From Niveispirillum sp. SYP-B3756 (GTDB lineage Bacteria > Pseudomonadota > Alphaproteobacteria > Azospirillales > Azospirillaceae): a stretch of DNA of 64,000 nucleotides. Both the position numbers and the translations under genes were made by a program. The notes beneath the pieces were generated by a model. That model was not told the origin of the DNA, made no database searches, and saw only the letters and a list, made by a program, of their open reading frames with translations. Shown one piece after another: positions 19,406 through 28,332 of this stretch. Within the stretch, counting starts at the first letter, position 1. Each line of letters begins with the position of its first letter. Location of the stretch: assembly GCF_009495745.1 (NCBI RefSeq), contig NZ_WIDQ01000003.1, positions 434,001 to 498,000 of the forward strand, given 5' to 3'.

Positions 19406-20260
19406 GTGTCGGAGATCATTGATCTTTCCGACGCCGAGTTTGATCAGATCGAAGACGCGTTGCTGTCCAGTCCCCGTGGTCGCGCATTCCTTCGGGTGCG
19501 TGACCGCCGGCACCGGGCTGTATCGCTCGACGATCTCCGCCGCATCGTGCGGGAGCGGCGGGAACCTCCTGAGGTCGATCAGCGCTCGCACATCAAGATC
19601 CTGCGGCGGGAGCTGCAGGAGCTTTCCTCCCATATCGCGGAGACGCGGCGTGAAATCGCCGCCCTGAAGCCGGATGATCCGTCCGCCAATCGCATTATGC
19701 GGGCGACGGAAGAGCTTGATGCCATCCTGCAATCCACCGAGCACGCGACAACCGAAATCCTCAACGGGTCGGAACGTATCCAGTCAGTCGCTGACCGGTT
19801 GCGCAAGGATCACCCTGACCTCGCCCAGATTCTGGATGCGGAGGTGACGGAGATCATGACCGCCTGCTCCTTCCAGGATATTACCGGGCAGCGGATGACC
19901 AAGGTGGTCAATACCTTGCGTTATATCGAGCGCCGTGTCCATGCGATGATCCAGATCTGGGGTCTGGAAGGGGTGGAGGAGAGCGACCTGTCCGCCGTCT
20001 TGACGGAGGACAAGGATACCAGACCCGATGCCGACTTGATGCACGGCCCGCCCCTGCGCGACGCCATCAATCAGGATGCGGTGGATATGCTACTGGCCGG
20101 GGCTGCTTCGGCATTGAAGCAGGTGGATGATCCCTTGGCCACAAGGCCGGCCACGCCGCCTCCCGCAGCAGCACTCACTAAGGTGACGACCGAAGAGCTG
20201 GCGGCGGAAGTAGATACAACACCGATGTCGCAGTCGGCTGTGGACGACCTGTTTCCCTGA
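19406..20260 (+). CDS. cheZ: CheY-P phosphatase CheZ
   Basis: 284 residues, GTG start, 6 bp after cheY. A long central helical region (about 65-195) contains ACSFQDITGQRMTKVV with Asp158 and Gln162, spaced like the catalytic pair of E. coli CheZ (Asp143/Gln147). The C-terminus SQSAVDDLFP is the CheY-binding tail. It removes phosphate from CheY-P. The ~60 N-terminal residues are extra relative to the enterobacterial protein. A strong terminator follows 49 bp downstream. Confidence 0.92.
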   Translation: MSEIIDLSDAEFDQIEDALLSSPRGRAFLRVRDRRHRAVSLDDLRRIVRERREPPEVDQRSHIKILRRELQELSSHIAETRREIAALKPDDPSANRIMRATEELDAILQSTEHATTEILNGSERIQSVADRLRKDHPDLAQILDAEVTEIMTACSFQDITGQRMTKVVNTLRYIERRVHAMIQIWGLEGVEESDLSAVLTEDKDTRPDADLMHGPPLRDAINQDAVDMLLAGAASALKQVDDPLATRPATPPPAAALTKVTTEELAAEVDTTPMSQSAVDDLFP

Positions 20261-20308
20261 ACGTAATGCTGCTGAATGGAAACAGGCTGCAATCTCTCCG
20301 TAAGCCAT

Positions 20309-20344
20309 AAAAGCCAGGGTCACATCCGCGGCCCTGGCTTTTTT
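20309..20344 (+). terminator. Rho-independent terminator after cheZ
   Basis: The AAAAGCCAGGG stem pairs with CCCTGGCTTTT and runs into a six-T tract. The A-run on the left arm makes it potentially bidirectional, so it also serves the convergent DUF817 gene. Confidence 0.9.
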
Positions 20345-20377
20345 AGTTCCGTGCTCTTGCGCAGCCATGCGTCCCCA

Positions 20378-21280
20378 TTACCCTGTCTGCAGCTGCGCCC
20401 GATCATCATAGGGCAAGGGGAATGAAACCGGACGCCGCACCAGCGTGACCAGCACATAGGACAGCAGCATCAGCAGGAACCAGGAGCCGAACTTGGCCGG
20501 CGATACCATGGCCCAGCCATCGCGCTGGCTGGGATAGATCCAGGCCCCGGCGAAGGTGCCGATATTCTCGGCAAACCAGATGAACAGCGCCACCAGGGCA
20601 AAACCCAGCAACATCGGCATCCGGCGATGTTCGTGCCAGATGCGGAAATGAATCCAGCTGCGCCCAAACAGCAGCGCCGCCACAGCGAACAACAGCCAGC
20701 GCAGATCGAACCAGTAATGGTGCAGGAAGAAATTGCCATAAGCGGCCAGGGCAAAAGGCAGCGTGGCCCACAATGGCGGATGGCGGGTAAAGCAGAAATC
20801 GAATAGCCGCCAAGCCCGGGCGATATAAGAACCAACAGCGGCATACATGAAACCGGTAAACAGCGGTACCCCGCCGATACGCAGCAGGCTGGGCTCTGGA
20901 TAGACCCAGGAACCCATGGCTGTCTTGAAAATCTCCATGCCGGTGCCGACCAGATGGAACAGGGCGATGACCAGCGCCTCCTCCCGCGTTTCCAGCCGCA
21001 GCCGGACCAGCAGCACCTGCAAGGTGAGTGCGGCCAGTGTCAGGAAGTCATAGCGGGCGAGCGGCAGATCGCGCGGATAGAACAGATAGGTGCCCAGCAA
21101 CAGCGCCAGCATCAACCCGCCATAAAAACAGGCCCAGGCCTGCTTCACCCCAAAACGCAGGAACTCATATCCTGCCAGCGCCAGTCCGCCCCGCGCGGCG
21201 GCGGCCTGCGCGAACCGGGCTTCCCGGTCGATAAAACGCGCCAGAAAGGGCCACGCCCTGGCGCTGGATGGATACAGCAT
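20378..21280 (-). CDS. DUF817 integral membrane protein
   Basis: 300 residues with seven to eight hydrophobic segments. FKTAMGSWVYPEPSLLRIGGVPLFTGFMYAAVGSYIARAWRLFDF and RFAENIGTFAGAW-like wording (WFAENIGTFAGAWIYPSQ) identify the DUF817 family. The function is unknown. Conserved acidic and aromatic residues at membrane interfaces suggest a sensor or small-molecule binding role, but this is only inference. The gene is convergent with cheZ and shows no clear operon partner. Confidence 0.85.
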   Translation of the reverse strand: MLYPSSARAWPFLARFIDREARFAQAAAARGGLALAGYEFLRFGVKQAWACFYGGLMLALLLGTYLFYPRDLPLARYDFLTLAALTLQVLLVRLRLETREEALVIALFHLVGTGMEIFKTAMGSWVYPEPSLLRIGGVPLFTGFMYAAVGSYIARAWRLFDFCFTRHPPLWATLPFALAAYGNFFLHHYWFDLRWLLFAVAALLFGRSWIHFRIWHEHRRMPMLLGFALVALFIWFAENIGTFAGAWIYPSQRDGWAMVSPAKFGSWFLLMLLSYVLVTLVRRPVSFPLPYDDRAQLQTG

Positions 21281-21341
21281 GGAACTTCCCCCGATTATAG
21301 GATGCTATATCAGGGGGTGGTGGGGCGGAAAGATGGCGTTC

Positions 21342-21620
21342 TCAGGGATATTCCTGACGCGCGTGCAAGATGGCCAGCACGTCGATACCGGATTCCAGCA
21401 CCTGATAAACAACGATGTAATTTGGATGCGCTGTTATCTCTCTGGTTCCCTCCACCCGACCGGCACAAAAAAGCAGAGGATGAAATGACGCCTGCGTAAG
21501 TGCATCTTTTACACGAAACCCCAGACGACGGGTCGCCTTCGGATCACGCTGGGCAATATATTCGGTTATCCTTGCAAAATCATCCAATGCCGACTGACGC
21601 CACCGAATAGGCAGCATCAA
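21342..21620 (-). CDS. RelE/ParE-family toxin
   Basis: 92 residues (a second start is 1 codon later). It has the ParE/RelE fold signature: IRWRQSALDDFARITEYIAQRDPKATRRLGFRVKDAL, then GTREITAHPNYIVVYQVLESGIDVLAILHARQEYP with the characteristic C-terminal ILHARQ. ParE-type toxins poison gyrase and RelE-type toxins cleave mRNA; sequence alone does not separate the two here. It lies 45 bp downstream of its putative antitoxin on the same strand, with AT-rich DNA between them. Confidence 0.88.
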   Translation of the reverse strand: MMLPIRWRQSALDDFARITEYIAQRDPKATRRLGFRVKDALTQASFHPLLFCAGRVEGTREITAHPNYIVVYQVLESGIDVLAILHARQEYP

Positions 21621-21665
21621 TGATATTCCCGAAACTAAAATGATAAATTATTTAAACTAAAAATA

Positions 21666-21851
21666 TCAAATATTTCTGTTTTTCTGGATGCGATCAATAA
21701 TGATATCCATTTGTCGCATTACAAGATCATGCGTCACAGGTGGGCGATGATCTTGCAAGGCGGCCGCAACCTTACCCCGAAACCAGCGATCATATTCTGC
21801 CGACTGCTCTGCAGTCTGAGGGGCAGGCGGACTGGACGCCATGGGTTTCAT
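21666..21851 (-). CDS. Antitoxin partner of the ParE/RelE toxin
   Basis: 61 residues from the ATG at 21851, directly after a strong GGAGGT ribosome site. A longer in-frame start upstream has none. The sequence ...AEQSAEYDRWFRGKVAAALQDHRPPVTHDLVMRQMDIIIDRIQ matches the short antitoxins (RHH-like/StbD-like) with the conserved YDRWFRxKVxxAL segment seen beside ParE toxins. It should neutralise the toxin and repress the pair. Confidence 0.82.
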   Translation of the reverse strand: MKPMASSPPAPQTAEQSAEYDRWFRGKVAAALQDHRPPVTHDLVMRQMDIIIDRIQKNRNI

Positions 21852-21969
21852 GATCAACCTCCTTCGCCGTGCCAGGACAGCGGCAATAGCCGCTATGTCA
21901 GCCCATAATATGGACGACATGGCGGCTATTGCCAAGCCGATCAGAAGCAGGAGCGGCTTTACCCGCCCC

Positions 21970-23613
21970 TCACCCCACCTTGCCGGCGTTCGCCACAGCG
22001 ATCAAACCCTTGGTGCTGGCATCATGGGCCTTGGCGGCCTCGCCCTCCAGTTCAGGCAGGATCACCTTGGCCAGTTGCTTGCCCAGCTCCACGCCCCACT
22101 GGTCGAAGCTGTTGATGTTCCAGATGATGCCCTGCACGAACACCTTATGTTCGTACAGCGCGATCAGCATCCCCAGCCGGTACGGGTCCACCGCATCGAC
22201 CAGAATGGTGTTGGTCGGGCGGTTGCCGGTGAAAATCTTGTGCGGCAGCAGGGCTTCCAAGGCGGCCCCCGCCTTGCCTTCCTTCACCAGCTCGGCCCGC
22301 ACTTCATCGCCATTCTTGCCGCGCATCAGCGCTTCGGTCTGGGCAAAGGTGTTGGACATCAGCATGGCATGGTGGCGCCCCAGCGGGTTCTGTGACGTCA
22401 CCGGCGCGATAAAGTCACAGGGGATCAGGTGGGTGCCCTGGTGGATCAGCTGATAGAAGGCGTGCTGGCCATTGGTGCCCGGCTCGCCGAAAATGATCGG
22501 GCCGGTGGTGTAATCCACCGGGTTGCCCTGGCGATCCACCGACTTGCCGTTGCTCTCCATATCCAACTGCTGCAGATAGGCTGGCAGGCGGGCCAGATAC
22601 TGGTCATAGGGCAGCACGGCATGGGCCGACGCACCCCAGAAATTGCCGTACCACACCCCCAGCAGGCCCAGGATCACCGGCATGTTCTGTGCCAGCGGTG
22701 CCGTGCGGAAATGCTCATCCATGGCATGGGCGCCGGCCAGAAGCTCAGCGAACTTCTCCGGCCCCACCATCAGGGCGATGGGCAGGCCAATGGCCGACCA
22801 CAGGCTGTAACGGCCACCGACCCAGTCCCAGAAACCGAACATATTGTCGGTATCGATACCGAACTTCGCCACTTCGCCGGCATTGGTCGACAGGGCCACG
22901 AAATGCTTGGCCACATCGGCCTCTGACCCGCCATTGGCCAGGAACCAGTCCCGCGCCGTATGGGCATTGGCCAGGGTTTCCTGGGTGGTGAAGGTCTTGG
23001 ACGCGATGATGAACAGGGTGGTGGCCGGGTCCACCTTCTTCAACACATCGGCAATATGGGTGCCGTCGACGTTGGAGACGAAATGCGCCGCCAGATGCGG
23101 GTGATGCCAGGGGGTCAGCGCCTGCGTCACCATCACCGGGCCCAGATCGGACCCGCCAATGCCGATATTGACGATATCGGTGATGGGCTGGCCGTCAAAG
23201 CCGCGCCATTCGCCATCGCGCACCTTGTGGCAGAAGGCATACATCCGGGCCAGCACGCCCTGCACATCGGGCATTACATCCTGGCCATCCACCAGCACCG
23301 GCCGGTCGGCGCGGTTGCGGAGCGCCACATGCAGGACGGCACGATCCTCGGTGATGTTGATCTTCTCACCGGCATACATGGCATCGCGCATCCCCTCCAG
23401 ATTCTGCTGACGGGCAAGCTCCAGCAGCAGGGACAGGGTGTCGTCGGTGACACGGTTCTTGGCGTAATCCAGCAACATGCCGTCAAACGCGATCTTGTAC
23501 CGGTCGAACCGGCCCGCATCGGCGGCGAACAGGTCGCGCAGACTGGTGCCTTCCAGGGTGGCACGGTGGGCGGCAAGGGCCTGCCAGGCGGGGGATTGGG
23601 TAAGACGGGACAT
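21970..23613 (-). CDS. pgi: Glucose-6-phosphate isomerase
   Basis: 547 residues from the ATG at 23613 ([15 protein letters not shown]). Family signatures include [20 protein letters not shown], the SIS-type sugar-phosphate site [29 protein letters not shown] and the C-terminal [14 protein letters not shown]. It interconverts glucose-6-P and fructose-6-P. Here it may also receive sugar phosphates from the glycan locus (inference). It stands alone, with about 190 bp of AT-rich non-coding DNA upstream. Confidence 0.97.
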   Translation of the reverse strand: MSRLTQSPAWQALAAHRATLEGTSLRDLFAADAGRFDRYKIAFDGMLLDYAKNRVTDDTLSLLLELARQQNLEGMRDAMYAGEKINITEDRAVLHVALRNRADRPVLVDGQDVMPDVQGVLARMYAFCHKVRDGEWRGFDGQPITDIVNIGIGGSDLGPVMVTQALTPWHHPHLAAHFVSNVDGTHIADVLKKVDPATTLFIIASKTFTTQETLANAHTARDWFLANGGSEADVAKHFVALSTNAGEVAKFGIDTDNMFGFWDWVGGRYSLWSAIGLPIALMVGPEKFAELLAGAHAMDEHFRTAPLAQNMPVILGLLGVWYGNFWGASAHAVLPYDQYLARLPAYLQQLDMESNGKSVDRQGNPVDYTTGPIIFGEPGTNGQHAFYQLIHQGTHLIPCDFIAPVTSQNPLGRHHAMLMSNTFAQTEALMRGKNGDEVRAELVKEGKAGAALEALLPHKIFTGNRPTNTILVDAVDPYRLGMLIALYEHKVFVQGIIWNINSFDQWGVELGKQLAKVILPELEGEAAKAHDASTKGLIAVANAGKVG

Positions 23614-23800
23614 CGGATCACTTCTCCGGTGCTGCGGATGCAGGGGTTGCGGCCAGAGTGATAGCACGAAGAATGCCTTTCACAAGACATTCATGTAACG
23701 GTTCACCCCAAAAATCCGGTTATTTTGCAACATATGAAAAGAACCGGTCAGGATGCGGGATGAAATGCCAATTTAGAACCAATATCATACCAATTTCGAC

Positions 23801-24349
23801 CTAGAAAGCCTCTGCGTCCCCCTGGAACGGCACCGGCTCGGAGACCCGATAGCCCTTGTCCTGGTTGAAGCGCATCCCGGCTTTGGCGCCGGCCATCTTC
23901 TCGCTGGCGGCCCAGACCATATAACGTCGGCCACTGCGCCAGGATTGTACCACCTCTTCCGGTGCCTTGCGGGCCAGATTGCTGAAATCCGGGTGCGAGA
24001 TGGTCAGCATGAAGGCTTGGTCGCCCAGGTTTTTTCGCTCATCAAACACATAGATTTGCGAATCATTGCCCTTCTCCTGTCGGGCGGCGGTCTCCCCATC
24101 TTCGATCATCTCTTGCAGCATCGCCAATTCACGGTGCTGCTGCATCTCCTCCCGCCGCAGGCCCAGCGTCACTACGGCCTTTTCCCGCATCACCCTGCGG
24201 GCATGTTGCACCCGCGTCAGCATGGCCCCCTCCATGGCGCGGGCGCGGCGCAGGCGCTTGGAAATACCGCTGATGATCTGAAGCACCACCACCCCCCCGG
24301 CCAGCAGGCCGAACCAGATGGGCAGCGTATTGAACAGGGAACTGATCAT
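23801..24349 (-). CDS. Membrane-anchored coiled-coil protein, unknown function
   Basis: 182 residues. One N-terminal membrane helix (about 8-30, PIWFGLLAGGVVVLQII) is followed by a basic, charged helical region (about 33-95, RLRRARAMEGAMLTRVQHARRV...MLQEMIEDGETAARQ). A C-terminal ~80-residue domain follows (QIYVFDERKNLGDQAFMLTISHPDF, RYMVWAASEKMAGAKA). I do not recognise a family. The start overlaps the stop of the next gene upstream by 4 bp. That gene encodes a protein with the same layout, so the pair probably forms one complex. Confidence 0.75.
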   Translation of the reverse strand: MISSLFNTLPIWFGLLAGGVVVLQIISGISKRLRRARAMEGAMLTRVQHARRVMREKAVVTLGLRREEMQQHRELAMLQEMIEDGETAARQEKGNDSQIYVFDERKNLGDQAFMLTISHPDFSNLARKAPEEVVQSWRSGRRYMVWAASEKMAGAKAGMRFNQDKGYRVSEPVPFQGDAEAF

Positions 24350-24972
24350 ACGATTCCGCCACTTTCGACCACAACCTTCATTTCCGCCTCCTGCAGGGGG
24401 GTCAAATCATCCGCATCGCTCTGCGGCTCTGTAATTTCGGAAATGAAGAAGCCTGTTGCCGGGGGATAGGTGCGCTCCGCCAATGCCTTGGCATCACCGA
24501 TGGTGGGCGCCCAGATCACCACCTGCTGGGTACGGGCCCAACTGCGGGACAGGAACGGATGTTCCTTCTGATCCAGTTGGGCCCGCTGCACATGGCGATT
24601 GACGACATAGGCGATGAACTTGCGGGCCGGACGCTCGGCCCGCAGAAACGCTTCTTCCTCCCCGATCACCCGCATCAGTTGCGAACGGGCGATCTTCAGA
24701 TCGTTCAGGCGCTTGTTGATCATATAATGGCGCCGGCGGGCTGATTTCACCTGCGCATCCAGGCGCACCAGACGCGGCAACATCGCTTCCCGCCGCTGCT
24801 CAAACCGCTGTGCGCCGATGATATAGCGGTTCAGCTTCTCATCCAGTCCCTGCCCCTCGAAACGCCGACGCAGCGACGCTTCGACCGAATGGGCAACTGC
24901 CAGGCCGATTACATAGGACATGCCGCCAACGATAAGGAAAACGATAGCGGCTTCGACAAGTTTCTCGATCAT
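24346..24972 (-). CDS. Membrane-anchored coiled-coil protein, unknown function (partner)
   Basis: 208 residues. The N-terminal membrane helix (about 6-28, VEAAIVFLIVGGMSYVIGLAVAHSV) is followed by a long charged helix with many Arg/Glu residues (about 32-110) and a C-terminal alpha/beta part. Within the C-terminal part, RSWARTQQVVIWAPTIGDAKALAERTYPPATGFFISEI resembles the end of the downstream protein (W-A-x-x and 'AKA' motif). No known domain is recognised. It is translationally coupled to the downstream gene. The ortholog pair is likely to be restricted to related alphaproteobacteria (inference). Confidence 0.75.
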   Translation of the reverse strand: MIEKLVEAAIVFLIVGGMSYVIGLAVAHSVEASLRRRFEGQGLDEKLNRYIIGAQRFEQRREAMLPRLVRLDAQVKSARRRHYMINKRLNDLKIARSQLMRVIGEEEAFLRAERPARKFIAYVVNRHVQRAQLDQKEHPFLSRSWARTQQVVIWAPTIGDAKALAERTYPPATGFFISEITEPQSDADDLTPLQEAEMKVVVESGGIV

Positions 24973-25069
24973 TCATCGCAGCCGAAAGCGGCGGGCAACA
25001 GCAGCCCGGACGACAATAACCATAAACTGCTTTGCACCTGCGGAAAAGGTCGCTGCCAAATAAGAAGAA

Positions 25070-25101
25070 CCCGCCGTCCCACGGGCAAGCGGGACGGCGG
25101 G
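25070..25101 (-). terminator. Orphan terminator-like hairpin in the 24973-25386 gap
   Basis: A perfect 11-bp stem (25070-25080 with 25091-25101) is followed on the minus strand by a T-rich tract (TTCTTCTTATTT). No supported gene lies upstream of it on that strand. It may end a small RNA from the 25102-25386 segment or be an isolated hairpin. The rest of this 414-bp gap holds the yicC promoter and nothing else I can support. Confidence 0.5.
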
Positions 25102-25309
25102 CCAGTCAATGCGGCGTCGGGCGGGGGAAAGAGGGGTGGGGGCACCCGCCCGGCAATTCCGGGGAAAATACCCCGGTCAGGAAAATCTGCCCGCACCCTT
25201 GCCACGCCGCTGTGACAGGCATCACCATATCGGGGGATTTTCCTCTCCCTATCGACGCTCGGCCAGAAGCCTTGTCCACACATACTCTGACGACAGCGGC
25301 GGCCATCCC

Positions 25310-25338
25310 TTGTTGGCGCCGGGCAAGGGCGATATAAA
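25310..25338 (+). promoter_or_regulatory. Sigma-70-like promoter of yicC-gmk
   Basis: TTGTTG (25310-25315) and TATAAA (25333-25338) are separated by 17 bp. The predicted start of transcription is about 40 bp upstream of the yicC start codon. Confidence 0.55.
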
Positions 25339-25386
25339 CCGCGGCACTCTTTTGTTTTCCCTTATCCCCGCGCCCAAGGGTTCCGC

Positions 25387-26304
25387 ATGAACGCCCAAAC
25401 CCCCCGCAACAGCGCCAAGGGTGCTGTCACCAGCATGACCGGATTTGCCCGCGCCGATGGCGCGGGGGCCCGTGTCCAATGGGTGGTGGAGGCGCGCAGC
25501 GTCAACGGCAAGGGCCGTGACCTGCGCTGCCGCCTGCCCCAGGGCCTGGATGGCTTGGAACCCGCCATCCGCGCGGCGGTAGAGGCGCGCATCACCCGTG
25601 GCAATGTCAATGTCGCGCTCAACCTGACTCGCATGGAAACCACCGGCGCCTTGCGCATCAACCGCGACCTGCTGGCCCAGGTGCTGGAACTGGCCCGTGA
25701 CATTGCCGGCCCGGATGCCCCGCCGCCGTCCATCGACACGCTGCTGTCGGTGCGTGGCGTGATCGATAGCGGGGAGGCGCAGGAGACGGAGGAGGAGCGC
25801 ACCGCCCTGGAAAAATCCATCGCTGCCACGGTGACGGTCGCCATCGACCGGCTGGTCACCGCCCGGACGGCGGAAGGGGTGCATCTGGCCGCCGTGCTGA
25901 TGGGCCATCTGGCGGAGATCGAACGGCTGACCGATGCCGCCGCCGCCACAGCCTGTTTGCAGCCCGAAGCCCTGCGCGGCCGCCTGCGCCAGCAGATTGC
26001 CGCCCTGCTGGATGCCGTGCCGGCCCTGGCGGAGGAACGGCTGGCCCAGGAGGCCGCCTTGCTGATCGCCAAGGCCGATGTGCGGGAAGAGTTGGACCGG
26101 CTGCGCGCCCATATCGCCCAGGCCCGCGCCATGCTGGCCGATGGCGGCGCCATTGGCCGCCGGCTGGATTTCCTCTGCCAGGAATTCAACCGGGAGGCCA
26201 ACACGCTCTGTTCCAAATCCGCCGACGTGGATCTGACCCGCATCGGCATGGACCTGAAAGCCGTGATCGAACAGTTCCGTGAGCAGGTGCAGAATATTGA
26301 GTGA
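25387..26304 (+). CDS. yicC: YicC family endoribonuclease-like protein
   Basis: 305 residues. The N-terminus SMTGFARADG is the YicC family opening, and the C-terminal FLCQEFNREANTLCSKSADVDLTRIGMDLKAVIEQFREQVQNIE is its most conserved block. YicC proteins are metal-dependent endoribonucleases or RNA-processing factors in other bacteria. It is followed by gmk, the classic yicC-gmk arrangement, here with a REP-like palindrome in the 170-bp spacer. Confidence 0.93.
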   Translation: MNAQTPRNSAKGAVTSMTGFARADGAGARVQWVVEARSVNGKGRDLRCRLPQGLDGLEPAIRAAVEARITRGNVNVALNLTRMETTGALRINRDLLAQVLELARDIAGPDAPPPSIDTLLSVRGVIDSGEAQETEEERTALEKSIAATVTVAIDRLVTARTAEGVHLAAVLMGHLAEIERLTDAAAATACLQPEALRGRLRQQIAALLDAVPALAEERLAQEAALLIAKADVREELDRLRAHIAQARAMLADGGAIGRRLDFLCQEFNREANTLCSKSADVDLTRIGMDLKAVIEQFREQVQNIE

Positions 26305-26350
26305 GGGTTTCGTCAGCCCCGCCCGACGTTACCTGGCGCCCACCTCTCCT

Positions 26351-26429
26351 GTCACCCCGGCGCAGGCCGGGGTCCAGTATCGTAGAGCACGGCGCTTGTG
26401 ACCTGGACCCCGGCCTGCGCCGGGGTGAC
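26351..26429. repeat. REP-like palindromic element, copy 1
   Basis: An outer inverted repeat GTCACCCCGGCGCAGGCCGG and its complement encloses an inner GGTCCAG...CTGGACC pair around a non-palindromic core (tatcgtagagca...). It is intergenic between yicC and gmk. Two more copies lie at 27231 and 29103. Confidence 0.85.
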
Positions 26430-26473
26430 GGTTGCAGACAATTTACCCCCCCAACCAAAGGCCCCCTTCTCCC

Positions 26474-27142
26474 ATGTCCACCCCGTCCGCCGCCCCCGTC
26501 ACTGCCCGTTCCCAGGTTCGCCGCCGGGGCTTGATGCTGGTGCTATCCTCCCCCTCCGGTGCCGGCAAATCCACCATTTCCAAGCGGATGCTGGCGCTGG
26601 ATGCCAACCTGTCCATGTCGGTTTCCGTCACCACCCGCCCGATGCGGCCAGGGGAAGTGAACGGCAAGGATTATTACTTCCTCGACAAGGCCGAGTTTGA
26701 AGCGCGGGTGGCGCGTGGGGAGCTGCTGGAACATGCCCAGGTCTTCACCAACTATTACGGCACGCCCAAAGGCCCGGTGGAAGATGCCCTGCGGGCCGGG
26801 CGCGATGTGCTGTTCGATATTGATTGGCAGGGCACCCAGCAGCTCAGCGAATCCGCCGGGGATGATCTGGTCCGCGTCTTCATCCTGCCGCCCAGTGCGG
26901 CGGAACTGGAACGCCGGCTGACCAACCGGGGCCAGGATACGGCCGACGTGATCGCCCACCGCATGGCCAAGGCCAATGACGAGATGAGCCATTGGTCCGA
27001 ATATGATTATGTGATCGTGAACGAGGATGTGGAGGTCAGCGTGGCCGCCGTGCAGGCCATCCTGACCGCCGAACGGTTGAAGCGCCGCCGTCAGGTGGGC
27101 CTGACGGAATTCGTCCGGGCGCTTCAGGTGGGCCAGGGCTGA
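26474..27142 (+). CDS. gmk: Guanylate kinase
   Basis: 222 residues from the ATG at 26474; an earlier in-frame ATG at 26432 would translate from beside the repeat and adds no conserved sequence. The P-loop is SSPSGAGKST. The GMP-binding region SVTTRPMRPGEVNGKDYYFLD and the lid are typical. It phosphorylates GMP to GDP. It lies downstream of yicC, with which it is probably co-transcribed through the REP-like element. Confidence 0.96.
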   Translation: MSTPSAAPVTARSQVRRRGLMLVLSSPSGAGKSTISKRMLALDANLSMSVSVTTRPMRPGEVNGKDYYFLDKAEFEARVARGELLEHAQVFTNYYGTPKGPVEDALRAGRDVLFDIDWQGTQQLSESAGDDLVRVFILPPSAAELERRLTNRGQDTADVIAHRMAKANDEMSHWSEYDYVIVNEDVEVSVAAVQAILTAERLKRRRQVGLTEFVRALQVGQG

Positions 27143-27230
27143 AAGCTACAGATGACCCGTTAGGCACGCCTGAAAATCTCTGTCTCGCTCTTTCACGCTG
27201 ACCTTTGTCGCGCGATCTTTCCATTCCCCC

Positions 27231-27316
27231 ACCGTCACCCCGGCGAAGGCCGGGGTCCAGGTTCGTAGAGCAAAGCGCTTGTCATTCTGGACCCCGGCCT
27301 TCGCCGGGGTGACGGT
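27231..27316. repeat. REP-like palindromic element, copy 2
   Basis: Nearly perfect palindrome beginning ACCGTCACCCCGGCGAAGG and ending with its exact complement. The inner core is gttcgtagagcaaagcgctt. It lies between the 3' end of gmk and the 3' end of tlyA (convergent genes), a typical REP site. Confidence 0.88.
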
Positions 27317-27362
27317 GAGGATGCAATAAAACTCTGATAATAAATAAAAACCTATCAGCCGG

Positions 27363-28151
27363 TCACTCAACCGCCGCGCACCCCTCCCGCCGGCCGCCAA
27401 TCAGGAATTCCTTGTTCCCCTCCGGCCCGGTGATCGGGCTTTCGGCGATGCCCAGCACGGTCCAGCCGGGCTGGGCGGCCAGCCAGGCGCTGATCCGGTC
27501 GCAGACTTCCTGATGCAGTTCCGGTTCGCGCACCACCCCGCCCTTGCCCACGCGGCCCTTGCCCACCTCAAACTGCGGTTTGATCAGGGCGACCAGAAAG
27601 GAACCGGGCCGCGTCAGCGCCATGGCCGCCGGCAGCACGGTTTCCAGCCCGATGAAGCTGGCATCGCAGACCACGATATCCAGCGGATCGGCCACCTGCG
27701 CGGCGGTCAGATGGCGGGCGTTGGTTTTCTCCATCACCACCACGCGGGCATCCTCGCGCAGCTTCCAGGCCAATTGGCCATGGCCGACATCGACGGCATA
27801 GACCTTGGTGGCGCCGCGGGTCAGCAGCACATCGGTGAAGCCGCCGGTGGAGGCGCCGACATCCATGGCCACCATGCCGGTGGGATCGATGCCGAACTGG
27901 TCCAGCCCCTTCACCAGTTTCAGCCCGCCCCGGCTGACCCAGGGATGGTCCTGGCCCTTGACATGCAGCGCCTGATCTTCGGGCACCTGATCGCCGGCCT
28001 TGTCGATGCGGCGCGTATCGGCATAGACCAGCCCGGCCAGGATCAGGGCCTGGGCTTTGGACCGGCTTTCGGCCAATCCGCGATCAACCAAAGCCTGATC
28101 GACCCTCACTTTTGGCACTTTGGACATAGGCTTGGACTTCGTGGTAATCAT
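27363..28151 (-). CDS. tlyA: TlyA-family rRNA 2'-O-methyltransferase / hemolysin-like protein
   Basis: 262 residues. An N-terminal S4 RNA-binding domain (about 15-75, VRVDQALVDRGLAESRSKAQALILAGLVYAD) is followed by an FtsJ/RrmJ-type Rossmann methyltransferase. The SAM motif is AMDVGASTGGFTDVLLTRGATKVYAVDVGHGQL. DIVVCDASFIGLETVLPA and ALIKPQFEVGKGRVGKGGVV follow. TlyA methylates 16S and 23S rRNA cytidines in other bacteria. The start could also be the ATG eight codons later. It is divergent from the entericidin gene. Confidence 0.93.
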   Translation of the reverse strand: MITTKSKPMSKVPKVRVDQALVDRGLAESRSKAQALILAGLVYADTRRIDKAGDQVPEDQALHVKGQDHPWVSRGGLKLVKGLDQFGIDPTGMVAMDVGASTGGFTDVLLTRGATKVYAVDVGHGQLAWKLREDARVVVMEKTNARHLTAAQVADPLDIVVCDASFIGLETVLPAAMALTRPGSFLVALIKPQFEVGKGRVGKGGVVREPELHQEVCDRISAWLAAQPGWTVLGIAESPITGPEGNKEFLIGGRREGCAAVE

Positions 28152-28190
28152 TCTGCCACAGGAATAGTCTTATCGAGCTGGATAAGCCAC

Positions 28191-28328
28191 ATGAAGCGCG
28201 TCATTCTCTTCGCATCTCTGACCATCGCCGCCCTTTCCCTTTCCGGCTGCAATACCGTGGAAGGCGTGGGCAAGGACATCAAAAGCGCCGGCAAGGCCAT
28301 CGAAAGTGGCGCCAACGGGGCGAAATAA
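28191..28328 (+). CDS. Entericidin-type small lipoprotein
   Basis: 45 residues. The signal peptide MKRVILFASLTIAALSLSGC ends in the lipobox LSGC, followed by NTVEGVGKDIKSAGKAIESGANGAK, the typical entericidin A/B mature peptide. These tiny membrane lipoproteins form antidote/toxin-like pairs in enterobacteria; in alphaproteobacteria their role is unclear. It is a single copy, fits between the divergent tlyA and the convergent rsuA, and is easy to miss because of its length. Confidence 0.88.
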   Translation: MKRVILFASLTIAALSLSGCNTVEGVGKDIKSAGKAIESGANGAK

Positions 28329-28332
28329 GCGG

